A program made the position numbers and the translations under genes. A stretch of 64,000 nucleotides of DNA from Roseibium salinum (GTDB taxonomy: Bacteria; Pseudomonadota; Alphaproteobacteria; Rhizobiales; Stappiaceae): positions 4,342,501 to 4,406,500 of the forward strand of contig NZ_JAPEVI010000003.1 in assembly GCF_026240905.1 (NCBI RefSeq), written 5' to 3'. A model generated the notes under the pieces. The model saw only the letters and a program-made list of their open reading frames with translations, ran no database searches and had not been told where the DNA came from. Every line of letters starts with the position of its first letter. The stretch's first letter is position 1. Of the stretch, positions 15,581 through 24,962 are shown piece after piece.

Positions 15581-17545
15581 TCAATGGTCCCGCCGCTTGC
15601 TGATATAGTCGTCGCTCGTGCGCACCCGCGGCCGCTCGCCCATGGCGAAGGGGTTGTTCTCGGAGTGGTAGACCGCGTTCACGCGGCAGTCGTCGCACAT
15701 CTGGATCAGCCGCACGGCCTTCTCATTCTGGAACATGGAGTGCTTGCCGGCAAGCTTTCCGGTCAGCCGCTCCACGGTCGAGCGTACCCCGAAGGGCTTG
15801 CCGCACTCGATGCAGGAGAACGGTTCTTCTTCCTTCAGGACGATCGGGGCAAGCGCGTCGTCGCCAAGGTTCAGCCGCGGATCAAGCGTCAGCGCGTTTT
15901 CCGGGCAGATGGTCGTGCAGATGCCGCATTGCAGGCACGCGTCTTCCTGGAAGCGGAGCTGCGGCTGGTCCGGATTTTCCTTTAGCGCGCCGGAGGGGCA
16001 CAGGGAGACGCAGGACAGGCAAAGCGTACACGCGTCCTGATCCAGCACCACCGCGCCATAGGGGGATCCGGCGCCAAGCGCAATGGCGGTTTCTTCCGTG
16101 TTCATCGCCTTTGCGGCCAGCCGGGTGATCTGCCGGCGCGAGCCGAGGGGCAGAATGGGATGGTCGACAAGCGGCGCAGGCGCAGCGTGGTAGAGGGCTT
16201 CCTCCAGCTGATCCGGATCGACAGGCTCGAGCAGGATCACCCGCGCGTCGCCGGCAATTGCGTTCGCCAGCTCGGTCTGGAAGGGAATGCCGTCCTTTTC
16301 CGTTTCCGGCGACAGCAGCAGCGTCACCGAACCGAAACCGCAGGCAAGCGCGCCGAGGGCCTCGGCGTGACCGAAGCTGGCAATCGCGCTCGTTTCCAGG
16401 GGGATGACGTCGGCCGGCAGGCCTTTGCCATAGCGCGCACTGAGGCGGATGATTTCAGCGCCGTGCTTGCTGTCGTGCACCAGCAGACGCGGCGTGTCCG
16501 CGCTCAGCTTTCGCCAGGTGGAGCCCAGTGTCTGGATGCGTTTGAACAGGGTCGCGACCGACGGCGCATCGTAGGAGATCGCGCCGGAGGGACAGACCGC
16601 CGAACAGGTTCCGCAGCCGGCGCAGACCATCGTGTCCACCGAAACATGGTCGCCGTCGGGCGAAATCGCCCCGGTCGGGCACAGGTCGAGGCAGCGCCGG
16701 CACCCGGTCTTTTGGGCCCGGGAATGGGCGCAAAGCTGCTGATCCAGCTTGACATAGATCGGCTTTTCGAATGTGCCGATCAACTGGGAAGCTTCCAGCA
16801 GGGCCTTCGTGCGGGCTTCCGCGTTGCCGGGATCGGCGCGCAGATAGCCTTCGCGCTTGCCGTGCGCGGGAAACAGCGGAGCCTCGCGGCTGAGATCGAG
16901 GATGAGGTCGCATTCGGTCCGGCCATCGTCGCGCGGGTCGGTCCAGTTGAACGCACCGCGCCCGCCGGGAATGCGCTCCTGCAGGGCGGCAAAGGAAAGT
17001 TTGAACTGCCCGAGGGCCCCGGTCGCGGACTTGACCCGCCCGCGAACGATGTCGAACCGCCCGTCGTGCGAAAGCGGCACGTCCGCCTGCGGGTCCAACA
17101 GCACGGTGACGCTCAGCGCGTCGCAGAGATGTTCGGCGGCGGACAGGGCGGCCTCGGCCTCGCCCAGAATGAGACAGCCGCCGCCGGAGGTCACATCCAT
17201 GACCCTGGGGCCCGGCCGGGGCAGGACCGCGTCGGCAATCAGGGCGGCCATTTTTGCGGCCGCAGGCCGGGTGTCGTCACTCCAGCCGGCCCGGTCGCGG
17301 ATGTCGGCAAACCCCGGTTCTTCGGCCTCGAGCTCGGCGGCGAGGTCTTCGAAGGTCTGCCGCTCCTGCTGGCAGGCGATGATCACGTTGCCGGAGCGGA
17401 TCGCTTCGCCCGCGACTTCCACTTCCGACCGGCACAGCTCCGTATGCACCCTGGAACACGGAATTCCGGTTGCCCGTTCGATCTGCTCCGCGTCGATTGC
17501 CTGGCTCTTGCGGCAATCACAAAGCAGCAGCCTTGTTTCCGTCAT
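15581..17545 (-). CDS. Multi-cluster 4Fe-4S ferredoxin-type protein of the formate dehydrogenase locus
   Basis: A 654-residue cytoplasmic iron-sulfur protein. ATG 17545 is chosen because GAGGA precedes it; the longer frame to 17632 adds a non-conserved leader. Four ferredoxin-like cysteine sets are visible: CRRCLDLCPTGAI and CAGCGTCSAVCPSGAI in the middle, and CTLCLSCVSLCPSGAL and CLQCGICTTICPENAL toward the end, followed by CIECGKPF. An N-terminal CDCRKSQ block also has cysteines. Such proteins accompany FdhA/B/C with DUF3305/DUF3306 in alphaproteobacteria and may carry electrons or support cofactor sulfuration; the exact role is unproved. Confidence 0.85.
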   Translation of the reverse strand: MTETRLLLCDCRKSQAIDAEQIERATGIPCSRVHTELCRSEVEVAGEAIRSGNVIIACQQERQTFEDLAAELEAEEPGFADIRDRAGWSDDTRPAAAKMAALIADAVLPRPGPRVMDVTSGGGCLILGEAEAALSAAEHLCDALSVTVLLDPQADVPLSHDGRFDIVRGRVKSATGALGQFKLSFAALQERIPGGRGAFNWTDPRDDGRTECDLILDLSREAPLFPAHGKREGYLRADPGNAEARTKALLEASQLIGTFEKPIYVKLDQQLCAHSRAQKTGCRRCLDLCPTGAISPDGDHVSVDTMVCAGCGTCSAVCPSGAISYDAPSVATLFKRIQTLGSTWRKLSADTPRLLVHDSKHGAEIIRLSARYGKGLPADVIPLETSAIASFGHAEALGALACGFGSVTLLLSPETEKDGIPFQTELANAIAGDARVILLEPVDPDQLEEALYHAAPAPLVDHPILPLGSRRQITRLAAKAMNTEETAIALGAGSPYGAVVLDQDACTLCLSCVSLCPSGALKENPDQPQLRFQEDACLQCGICTTICPENALTLDPRLNLGDDALAPIVLKEEEPFSCIECGKPFGVRSTVERLTGKLAGKHSMFQNEKAVRLIQMCDDCRVNAVYHSENNPFAMGERPRVRTSDDYISKRRDH

Positions 17546-17751
17546 CGCTTGCGCGTCCTCTCCCCGTGGACTGCCTGCCACCTGATTCTCGGCGCGGTTC
17601 GGCAACTGTCCGATAGCCATAACAAGGGCCAAGTCCGGTGTTCGTCAAGGCCGACTTCTGCGGGACCTGATCTTTTTACGAGGCTTGCTTCGGCATTGCG
17701 AAACTATCACACTCCGGATCGGGAACCGGTGCCGGGGGAGGATTGACACCT

Positions 17752-18327
17752 GTGAACATGCAAAGAACACGCGCAATGCCGGTTGGCGTCGTCGTCCGCA
17801 GGCTGCCCGGTGTGACGCGCTGGCAAAAATGGGCCTGGCGTGCGGTTTCGCTGCTGCCGGGGGCGGCACCGGCGCATTGGACGGTGCTGCGGGAGGAAGG
17901 CGATGCGGTGGAATACCACGCGGCCACCCTGGTACTCGAACTTCATCGCACGGAGACCGAAGCCTACCTGATCGCGCTCGCCGACAAGATCCCGTCGGTC
18001 TACGTGGTGATGCGGCCGGCGCCGGAACTCGAGCCCGGCATTCCGCTGGAACTGCAGCTCGTGACGGCCTCGGCGCATGAAGGCTTGAATTACACCGATT
18101 CCAGCGAGGTTATCGTCGAAAAGGTGCCGATGCCGCCGGGCCTGATCGCCTGGGTGCAGGAATTCATCGATCTCCATCATGAGGAAGAGATTTTCCTCAA
18201 GCGCAAGCGCGACGAGAAGCGCGTGGACCTTGTGGAGGAGGGCATCGGCGACCCGCGCGTCCGCCAGATGAGCGACGTCTACCGGGCGCCGGGGCAGCGG
18301 AAAAGGGCGGATGCCAGTGAGCACTGA
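17752..18327 (+). CDS. DUF3305 domain protein
   Basis: A 191-residue soluble protein. It has the family features: MPVGVVVRRLPGVTRWQKWAWRA at the N-terminus, LHRTETEAYLIAL, PSVYVVMRP and the C-terminal DPRVRQMSDVYRAP. The GTG at 17752 is nine bases after GGGGGAGGA; ATG 17758 is also possible. It overlaps the following DUF3306 gene by 17 bases. DUF3305/DUF3306 pairs are fixed companions of respiratory formate dehydrogenase genes in proteobacteria and are presumed assembly factors. The function is unknown. Confidence 0.83.
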   Translation: MNMQRTRAMPVGVVVRRLPGVTRWQKWAWRAVSLLPGAAPAHWTVLREEGDAVEYHAATLVLELHRTETEAYLIALADKIPSVYVVMRPAPELEPGIPLELQLVTASAHEGLNYTDSSEVIVEKVPMPPGLIAWVQEFIDLHHEEEIFLKRKRDEKRVDLVEEGIGDPRVRQMSDVYRAPGQRKRADASEH

Positions 18328-18985
18328 CGACGAAAAACATACGGATTTCTGGTCCCGGCGCAAAGCGGCGGTCCGCAAGGCGGAAGAGGCGGAACGGGAA
18401 CTGAAGCAAGAGGCGCAGACCGCGGAAAGGCGCGCGGAGCTGGAGCAGAAATCCGACGCCGAAATCCTGGAAGAGCTCGACCTGCCCGACCCCGACACAC
18501 TGGTGAAGGGGGACGATTTTTCCCGGTTTCTTTCAGAGGCTGTCCCGGAACGTCTGCGCCGCCGCGCCCTGCGAACGCTCTGGCGCTCAAATCCGGTTCT
18601 GGCCAATGTCGACGGCCTCAACGACTATGACGACGATTTCACCGATGCGGCGACGATCAGCAAGGTCGTGAAAACCGTGTATCAGGTCGGGCGGGGTTTC
18701 CTGGACAAGATCGGCGAGGACGCGGCCGAACCGGAAGGATCCGGCACAGCGGCCGAAGATCAGCACGACGTGAGCGAGCGGGCGTCTGATGCATCGCAGC
18801 AAGAAGATTCTGCTGCATTGCAAAACACTTATGACGAAAATGGAAAAACATCTATTCATTTGACGCCGGATGATAAGTGGGTGCAAACTAATACTGCTGA
18901 CATTGTTGACTCTGATGAACCTGCCTTCGTTGAAACAGAAAAAGAGCGTCGTTCAACGAGGCGCCGAATGCGGTTCGACTATTGA
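18311..18985 (+). CDS. DUF3306 domain protein with an AT-rich tail
   Basis: A 224-residue acidic protein. Residues 1-50 are charged and probably a coiled coil (FWSRRKAAVRKAEEAEREL). The conserved DUF3306 core follows (LDLPDPDTLVKGDDFSRFL, VPERLRRRALRTLWRSNPVLANVDGLNDYDDDF). The C-terminal 70 residues are low-complexity, Asp/Glu/Thr-rich, and end RRRMRFDY, as in many family members. The last ~200 bases use clearly AT-rich codons unlike the rest of the gene. It starts at ATG 18311 inside the end of the DUF3305 gene. Confidence 0.83.
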   Translation: MPVSTDDEKHTDFWSRRKAAVRKAEEAERELKQEAQTAERRAELEQKSDAEILEELDLPDPDTLVKGDDFSRFLSEAVPERLRRRALRTLWRSNPVLANVDGLNDYDDDFTDAATISKVVKTVYQVGRGFLDKIGEDAAEPEGSGTAAEDQHDVSERASDASQQEDSAALQNTYDENGKTSIHLTPDDKWVQTNTADIVDSDEPAFVETEKERRSTRRRMRFDY

Positions 18986-19052
18986 TAATACTGAAGTCGA
19001 ATAACGGTTTGGTCGTCGGTCCGGTGCAGGTTTCTAGGGGGAGAGACTGTGG

Positions 19053-19661
19053 ATGCCCGCAGTTGCGAGGGAATTCATAATCAATCCGGAAGATCAGGCC
19101 CGTTCTGAGCTTTATGATTTTCTCGGGCTTGTTCTGGCCAGGCCGGCCGATGCCGCGCTGCTCGGCCAGATCGCCGGCTTGCGCGGCGATGACACGCCCC
19201 TTGGCAACGCCCTTGACCTGCTGGCGAAGATTGCCGCGGTGACGAGAGCAGAAACTGCCGAGCGCGAATTCAATGCCCTGTTCATCGGCCTGGGGCGGGG
19301 TGAATTGCTTCCCTATGCCAGCTATTACCTCACCGGTTTCCTGAACGAAAAACCATTGGCGAGACTCCGGCAGGACATGGCGGAGCGCAGGATCGAGCGT
19401 GCCGAGGGCAAGCACGAACCGGAGGACAACATCGCCTCGCTGATGGAAATGATGGGCGGCATGATCGTCGGCCGTTTCGGCAAGGTGACGTCCGTTGCCG
19501 GGCAGAAGAGTTTTTTCAATACCCATATCGAACCCTGGGCCATTCATTTCTTCACCGATCTGGAAGCGAGCAACACGTCCGTGTTCTACGGCGCCGTCGG
19601 GTCGCTGGGTCGCCGGTTCATGGAGATCGAGGCCGAGGGCTTCGACATGCTGGGGAATTGA
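19053..19661 (+). CDS. TorD-family molybdoenzyme chaperone
   Basis: A 202-residue all-helical cytoplasmic protein of the TorD/DmsD class. Features are RSELYDFLGLVLARP at the N-terminus, EREFNALFIGLGRGELLPYASYYLTGF (the E-x-N-x-LF-GLG-GE-PY-S signature), EDNIASLMEMMGGMI and the FFNTHIEPWAIHFFTDLE block. These chaperones bind the twin-arginine signal of the catalytic subunit and hold it until cofactor insertion; the client is almost certainly the FdhA encoded at 20110. AGGGGG lies upstream of ATG 19053. Confidence 0.9.
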   Translation: MPAVAREFIINPEDQARSELYDFLGLVLARPADAALLGQIAGLRGDDTPLGNALDLLAKIAAVTRAETAEREFNALFIGLGRGELLPYASYYLTGFLNEKPLARLRQDMAERRIERAEGKHEPEDNIASLMEMMGGMIVGRFGKVTSVAGQKSFFNTHIEPWAIHFFTDLEASNTSVFYGAVGSLGRRFMEIEAEGFDMLGN

Positions 19662-19815
19662 TGCAGTCCCCATGACGGGGACCGAATACGCGGTTTAAGA
19701 ACCGCGCGATGGGAGGAGGAAACCTGGGGCGATCCGATCGGTGATCGCAGATTTTGCAAGGTACGTTTGCAATTTGGGCAGCCTCGCTGCCCGTTTGGAG
19801 AGGAGGATTGCGACG

Positions 19816-20007
19816 ATGAAACGACGCGAAACGGCGGAGGGACATGACCGCCGGGATTTCCTGAAACTGGCTGCGATATCCGCGCCTGTTGCCGTGACCG
19901 CGGTCACGAGCGGAACAGTTGCCGAGGCGGCTGAACCGGATCTCAATTCCGACAAGATGCAGGACACGGCGCATACCCGTGCCTACTACGACAGCGCCCG
20001 GTTCTGA
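19816..20007 (+). CDS. Small twin-arginine signal protein of formate dehydrogenase operons
   Basis: A 63-residue protein that starts at ATG 19816 with AGGAGG ten bases upstream; the frame back to 19741 is not needed. It is little more than a TAT signal (DRRDFLKLAAISAPVAVTAV) plus a 30-residue tail ending HTRAYYDSARF. It matches the small formate-dehydrogenase-region TAT protein family recognised beside fdhA. It may be exported with the enzyme or act as a docking peptide. It precedes fdhA by about 100 bases. Confidence 0.85.
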   Translation: MKRRETAEGHDRRDFLKLAAISAPVAVTAVTSGTVAEAAEPDLNSDKMQDTAHTRAYYDSARF

Positions 20008-20109
20008 CTGGACCCTGTGAATTCGCCGGCCATGGTTGCGAGACGCCCGAGCGCCGGTTCACTGACAACCCAGCCGTATCAGCTACTGATACATGCGAGG
20101 TAGGGCAAC

Positions 20110-23013
20110 ATGCTTAGGAAAAAGACCAATGGGGTAGCGAGACGCCCCCAGGGTGCAAGTATCCTGAAAGACGCTGCATATAAATCGGTCGACCGCCGCA
20201 CCTTCCTGAAAGGCTCCGGTCTGGCCGCAGGCGGACTGGCCGCCATCACCGCGACCGGGGGATCGGTCACGCGGGCTCAGGCACAATCGGCAGACCAGGC
20301 GGTGAACACCGTCAAGTCGGTGTGCACGCACTGTTCGGTAGGCTGCACCGTGATAGCGGAAGTCGCCAACGGGGTGTGGGTCGGACAGGAGCCGGGCTGG
20401 GACAGCCCGTTCAATCTCGGCGCTCACTGCGCCAAGGGGGCCTCGGTCCGCGAACACGCCCACGGCGAACGCCGCCTGAAATATCCGATGAAAATGGAAG
20501 GCGGCGAGTGGAAACGGATCAGCTGGGACGAAGCCATCAACGAGATCGGCGACAAGATGCAGCAGATCCGCGAAGAAAGCGGACCGGACAGCGTCTACTG
20601 GCTCGGTTCGGCCAAGTTCAGCAACGAACAGGCCTATCTCTTCCGCAAGTTCGCGGGCTACTGGGGGACGAACAACGTCGACCACCAGGCCCGGATCTGC
20701 CATTCGACGACGGTTGCCGGCGTGGCGAACACATGGGGCTACGGCGCCATGACCAACAGCTACAACGACATCCATAATTCCCAGGCGATCTTCATCATCG
20801 GCGGCAATCCGGCCGAAGCGCATCCGGTGTCCCTGCTGCATGTGCTGCGTGCCAAGGAACAGAACAATGCGCCGCTGATCGTCTGCGATCCGCGCTTCAC
20901 CCGCACCGCGGCCCATGCGGACGAATATGTCCGCATGCGTCCGGGCTCGGACGTTGCGCTGATCTGGGGCATCCTCTGGCACATTTTCGAGAATGGCTGG
21001 GAGGACAAGGAATTCATCCGTACCCGTGTATGGGGCATGGACGAGATCCGCACCGAGGTCGCCAAGTGGAACCCGGAGGAAGTCGAGCGGGTGACGGGCA
21101 CTCCGGGAAGCCAGCTGAAACGTGTGGCGATGACCCTTGCCAACAACCGTCCGGGCACCGTGATCTGGTGCATGGGCGGAACCCAGCATACCAACGGCAA
21201 CAACAACACCCGCGCCTACTGCATCCTGCAGCTGGCCCTGGGCAACATGGGCGTTGCCGGCGGCGGCACCAACATCTTCCGCGGCCATGACAACGTGCAG
21301 GGCGCGACGGATCTTGGGGTCCTGGCCGACACGCTGCCGGGCTACTACGGCCTGACGGCGGGTTCCTGGGCACACTGGGCGCGCGTGTGGGAAGAAGATC
21401 TGGATTGGCTGAAGGGGCAGTTCGCGACCATGAAAGGCGCGGACGGCAAGGACAAGGCCATGATGAACCTGACCGGCATTCCGGTCAGCCGCTGGATCGA
21501 CGGTGTCCTGGAAGCCAAGGAAAACCTTGAACAGCCGGACAATACCAGGGCGATGGTGCTGTGGGGACATGCGCCCAACTCGCAGACCCGCCTGCCGGAA
21601 ATGAAGAAGGCGATGGAAAAGCTCGACCTCCTGGTCGTGGTGGATCCGTTCCCGACGGTTTCGGCGATCCTGCATGACCGCACCGACGGCTGCTACCTGC
21701 TGCCGGCGACGACACAGTTCGAGACCCGCGGGTCGGTCACGGCTTCCAACCGGTCGCTGCAATGGCGTGAGAAGGTCATCGAACCCTTGTTCGAGTCCAA
21801 GCCGGACCACACCATCATGGCCATGTTCGCCAAGAAGTTCGGTTTCGACGACCGGATGTTCCGCAACATCGCCATGGACGGCGAGGAGCCGAATGTCGAG
21901 GACATCACCCGCGAGTTCAACCGCGGCATGTGGACGATCGGCTATACCGGGCAGTCGCCGGAACGGATGAAATCCCACATGGCGAACCAGCATACGTTCG
22001 ACCGCACCACCCTCAGGGCTGTCGGCGGGCCGAATGACGGCGAGTTCTACGGCATGCCGTGGCCCTGCTGGGGAACCGCGGAAATGGGCCATCCGGGCAC
22101 GGCAAATCTCTACGACATGTCGATGCCGGTTGCCGAGGGCGGCCTGTGCTTCCGCGCCCGCTTCGGGGTGGAACGGGACGGCGACAACCTGCTGGCCGAA
22201 GGCGTTTCCAACCCGGGCGCCGAAATCCAGGACGGCTATCCGGAATTCACCATGCAGATGCTGATGGATCTCGGATGGGACGGCGATCTCACGCCGGAAG
22301 AGCGGCAGTCGGTCGAGGCTGTGGCCGGAGCGCCGGACAAGCTCGGCACCGTCAACTGGAAGACCGACCTTTCAGGCGGTATCCAGCGGGTGGCGATCAA
22401 GCATGGCTGCGCCCCGTTCGGCAATGCCAAGGCCCGCGCCGTGGTGTGGACATTCCCGGATCCGGTGCCGCTGCACCGCGAACCGCTCTACACCAACCGG
22501 CGGGACCTGGTTGCCGATTATCCGACCTATGCGGACAAGACCTTCTGGCGTGTTCCGACGCTCTATGAGTCGATCCAGAAGAACGACTTTTCCAAGGACT
22601 TCCCAATCATCCTCACGTCCGGCCGTCTGGTCGAATACGAGGGCGGCGGGGACGAAACCAGGTCGAACCCCTGGCTGGCCGAGCTCCAGCAGAACATGTT
22701 CGTCGAAATCAATCCGCGGGATGCCAACAATCTCGGGGTGCGGGACGGCGCGCAGGTCTGGCTGGAAGGGCCGGAAGGCGGCAAGGTCAAGGTCATGGCG
22801 ATGGTGACCGAACGGGTCGGCGAAGGCGTTGCCTTCATGCCGTTCCACTTCGGCGGTCATTTCCAGGGCGAGGACCGGAGGTCGAAATATCCCAAGGGCG
22901 CCGACCCGATCGTTCTCGGGGAAAGCTCCAACACCGCGCAGACCTACGGGTATGACTCGGTGACCCAGATGCAGGAGACCAAAGCCACTCTCTGCAGGAT
23001 CTCGGCAGCGTAA
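20110..23013 (+). CDS. fdhA: Periplasmic formate dehydrogenase catalytic (alpha) subunit
   Basis: A 967-residue molybdopterin oxidoreductase. The TAT signal is VDRRTFLKGSGLAAGG. A [4Fe-4S] site uses C72, C75, C79 and C107. The molybdenum/tungsten ligand is Cys197 in ARICHSTTV, so this is the cysteine form and not selenocysteine. The following His198 is the expected catalytic partner. The bis-MGD domains follow, with FIIGGNPAEAHPV, GTQHTNGNNNTRAY and MFVEINPRDANNLGVRDG near the C-terminal dinucleotide-binding domain. It oxidises formate to CO2 in the periplasm and passes electrons to FdhB then FdhC. The neighbouring tungstate importer suggests a W cofactor. Confidence 0.95.
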   Translation: MLRKKTNGVARRPQGASILKDAAYKSVDRRTFLKGSGLAAGGLAAITATGGSVTRAQAQSADQAVNTVKSVCTHCSVGCTVIAEVANGVWVGQEPGWDSPFNLGAHCAKGASVREHAHGERRLKYPMKMEGGEWKRISWDEAINEIGDKMQQIREESGPDSVYWLGSAKFSNEQAYLFRKFAGYWGTNNVDHQARICHSTTVAGVANTWGYGAMTNSYNDIHNSQAIFIIGGNPAEAHPVSLLHVLRAKEQNNAPLIVCDPRFTRTAAHADEYVRMRPGSDVALIWGILWHIFENGWEDKEFIRTRVWGMDEIRTEVAKWNPEEVERVTGTPGSQLKRVAMTLANNRPGTVIWCMGGTQHTNGNNNTRAYCILQLALGNMGVAGGGTNIFRGHDNVQGATDLGVLADTLPGYYGLTAGSWAHWARVWEEDLDWLKGQFATMKGADGKDKAMMNLTGIPVSRWIDGVLEAKENLEQPDNTRAMVLWGHAPNSQTRLPEMKKAMEKLDLLVVVDPFPTVSAILHDRTDGCYLLPATTQFETRGSVTASNRSLQWREKVIEPLFESKPDHTIMAMFAKKFGFDDRMFRNIAMDGEEPNVEDITREFNRGMWTIGYTGQSPERMKSHMANQHTFDRTTLRAVGGPNDGEFYGMPWPCWGTAEMGHPGTANLYDMSMPVAEGGLCFRARFGVERDGDNLLAEGVSNPGAEIQDGYPEFTMQMLMDLGWDGDLTPEERQSVEAVAGAPDKLGTVNWKTDLSGGIQRVAIKHGCAPFGNAKARAVVWTFPDPVPLHREPLYTNRRDLVADYPTYADKTFWRVPTLYESIQKNDFSKDFPIILTSGRLVEYEGGGDETRSNPWLAELQQNMFVEINPRDANNLGVRDGAQVWLEGPEGGKVKVMAMVTERVGEGVAFMPFHFGGHFQGEDRRSKYPKGADPIVLGESSNTAQTYGYDSVTQMQETKATLCRISAA

Positions 23014-23025
23014 GGAGAATAGACG

Positions 23026-23619
23026 ATGGCAAGATCAAAGTTCCTTTGTGACGCCGAACGCTGCATTGAGTGCAATGCCTGCGTCACGGCATGCAAGAAC
23101 GAGCATGAGGTGCCCTGGGGCATCAACCGCCGCCGGGTGGTGACCATCAGCGATGGCAAGCCGGGCGAACGGTCGATCTCGGTCGCCTGCATGCACTGCT
23201 CGGACGCGCCCTGCATGGCGGTGTGCCCGGTCGACTGTTTCTACCAGACCGAAGAAGGCGTGGTCCTCCATTCCAAGGACCTGTGCATTGGCTGCGGCTA
23301 CTGCTTCTACGCCTGTCCGTTCGGCGCACCGCAATTCCCGCAGGCGGGCAATTTCGGATCGCGCGGCAAGATGGACAAGTGCACCTTCTGTGCAGGTGGT
23401 CCGGAAGAAAACAACTCCAATGCGGAGTATTCCAAATACGGACGCAACCGCATCGCGGAAGGCAAGCTGCCGCTCTGCGCGGAAATGTGTTCCACCAAGG
23501 CCCTGCTGGCGGGGGATGGCGACGTCGTGTCGGCCATTTACCGCGAGCGCGTGGTTGCCCGCGGCTTCGGCTCGGGCGCCTGGGGCTGGGGCACCGCCTA
23601 CAGCCAGAAGGGCGGCTGA
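23026..23619 (+). CDS. fdhB: Formate dehydrogenase iron-sulfur (beta) subunit
   Basis: A 197-residue ferredoxin-like electron-transfer subunit. Cysteine clusters are C8/C13/C16/C19/C23 (CIECNACVTACKNEHE), CMHCSDAPCMAVCPVDCF, CIGCGYCFYACPFGAP and later KCTFC and CAEMCSTKALL, enough for four [4Fe-4S] centres. There is no signal peptide, so it is probably carried out with FdhA through the Tat system. AAGGAG precedes ATG 23026 and the gap from fdhA is 12 bases. This short FDH3-type beta subunit lacks the membrane anchor of FdnH. Confidence 0.94.
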   Translation: MARSKFLCDAERCIECNACVTACKNEHEVPWGINRRRVVTISDGKPGERSISVACMHCSDAPCMAVCPVDCFYQTEEGVVLHSKDLCIGCGYCFYACPFGAPQFPQAGNFGSRGKMDKCTFCAGGPEENNSNAEYSKYGRNRIAEGKLPLCAEMCSTKALLAGDGDVVSAIYRERVVARGFGSGAWGWGTAYSQKGG

Positions 23620-23750
23620 TCGAGGGATCGGGGAGATGGTCGCGGCCAGGCCGTAGCCGTCTCTCATCCGCCGTTCGTTATCACACAGCGCGCAAGCGGG
23701 GCGGCGGTATGCCGCCCCGCTCGTCTCCAGTGACACAAGAGGATCCGGTC

Positions 23751-24950
23751 ATGAAGCGCCTGGTATTGGCACTTGTCGTTCTCTTCACCTTCCTCGCCCC
23801 GGCTTTGGCGCAGGACCAGACCAGTGAACGTGCCGCGACCGGCGGTGCGCAGACATTGGAAGATATCCTGAAGCGCCAGCGCGGCGAGAAGGTGGATTCC
23901 GATTTCCGCCGCGGAAATACGGGCGATCCGGATTCGGCCGCGGCAATCTCATCGCAGCTTGGCACCCTCGGCGGCGTGTCCGATCCCGAACTCTGGCGGG
24001 CCCTGCGCTACGGATCCGCCGACATCACGGTGTCCGCCGGCGGCGAGCCGGCAACGGTGCTCATCCAGGACGGCGGCATGCGCTGGCTGGCCTGGCGCAA
24101 GGGGCCGCTGGCAACCTACGGCGCCTATCTGCTCGGTGGGACGATCGTGCTTCTGGCGCTGTTCTATCTGCTGCGCGGCCGCATCCGGATCGACGGCCGC
24201 AAGACCGGCCGGACGATCACCCGCTTCAAGGCCATCGAACGGTTCGGCCACTGGCTGCTCGCCGGGTCCTTCATCGTGCTCGGGCTTACGGGGCTTCTCA
24301 CCCTGTTCGGCCGCATCGCGCTGATCCCGCTCATCGGCCGGGAAGCCTTTGCGCCGGCGGCGCTGGCATCCAAGTGGATCCACAACAACGTCGCCTGGCC
24401 GTTCATGATCGGACTGGTGATGGTGTTCGTCATGTGGGTGATCCACAACATCCCCAACAAGACCGACCTCAAATGGATCGCAGTCGGCGGAGGCCTGTTC
24501 AAGAAGGGTGTCCATCCGCCGGCGAAAAAATTCAATTTCGGCCAGAAGCTGGTGTTCTGGGGCGTCATCCTGCTCGGCGTCTCGATTTCCGCGTCCGGCA
24601 TTTCGCTGCTGTTTCCCTTCGAGTTCCCGATGTTCGCCGGGACCTTCGAGATGCTGAATGCCACCGGCCTGCCGCAGCTGGTCGGCCTGGGCTACCTGCC
24701 TGAGCAGCTCGCGCCGCACGAGGAAATGCAATATGCGCAGCTTTGGCACGCGATCGTCGCTTTCGTGATGATGGCGCTGATCCTGGCCCATATCTATATC
24801 GGCACGATCGGCATGGAAGGCGCCTATGACGCCATGGGCTCCGGCGAAGTGGAACTGCAATGGGCAAAAGAGCACCACGGCCTTTGGGTCGAGGAAATCG
24901 AGGAAGCCCGGAAGGACGCGGATAGCAAACACGCGGTTCCCGCCGAATAG
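23751..24950 (+). CDS. fdhC: Formate dehydrogenase cytochrome b (gamma) subunit
   Basis: A 399-residue membrane subunit. ATG 23751 follows AGAGGA and begins a clear signal peptide (KRLVLALVVLFTFLAPALAQ). A periplasmic linker of about 100 residues precedes the di-haem cytochrome b core: RFKAIERFGHWLLAGSFIVLGLTG (haem His), KWIHNNVAWPFMIGLVMVFVMWVIHN, then a third helix, and QLWHAIVAFVMMALILAHIYIGT (haem His). It takes electrons from FdhB and reduces quinone. The N-terminal extension is longer than in E. coli FdnI, as usual for FdoI-type subunits of alphaproteobacteria. Confidence 0.92.
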   Translation: MKRLVLALVVLFTFLAPALAQDQTSERAATGGAQTLEDILKRQRGEKVDSDFRRGNTGDPDSAAAISSQLGTLGGVSDPELWRALRYGSADITVSAGGEPATVLIQDGGMRWLAWRKGPLATYGAYLLGGTIVLLALFYLLRGRIRIDGRKTGRTITRFKAIERFGHWLLAGSFIVLGLTGLLTLFGRIALIPLIGREAFAPAALASKWIHNNVAWPFMIGLVMVFVMWVIHNIPNKTDLKWIAVGGGLFKKGVHPPAKKFNFGQKLVFWGVILLGVSISASGISLLFPFEFPMFAGTFEMLNATGLPQLVGLGYLPEQLAPHEEMQYAQLWHAIVAFVMMALILAHIYIGTIGMEGAYDAMGSGEVELQWAKEHHGLWVEEIEEARKDADSKHAVPAE

Positions 24951-24962
24951 GGCCGGCCGGAC

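Noticed and set aside
16160..17746. 528-residue plus-strand ORF
   Set aside because: Antisense to the multi-cluster ferredoxin-like gene, whose cysteine motifs are unmistakable.
20698..20700. Possible selenocysteine (in-frame TGA) in formate dehydrogenase
   Set aside because: The codon is TGC (Cys197), so this is a cysteine-type enzyme.
20083..22092. 669-residue minus-strand ORF
   Set aside because: Antisense to fdhA.
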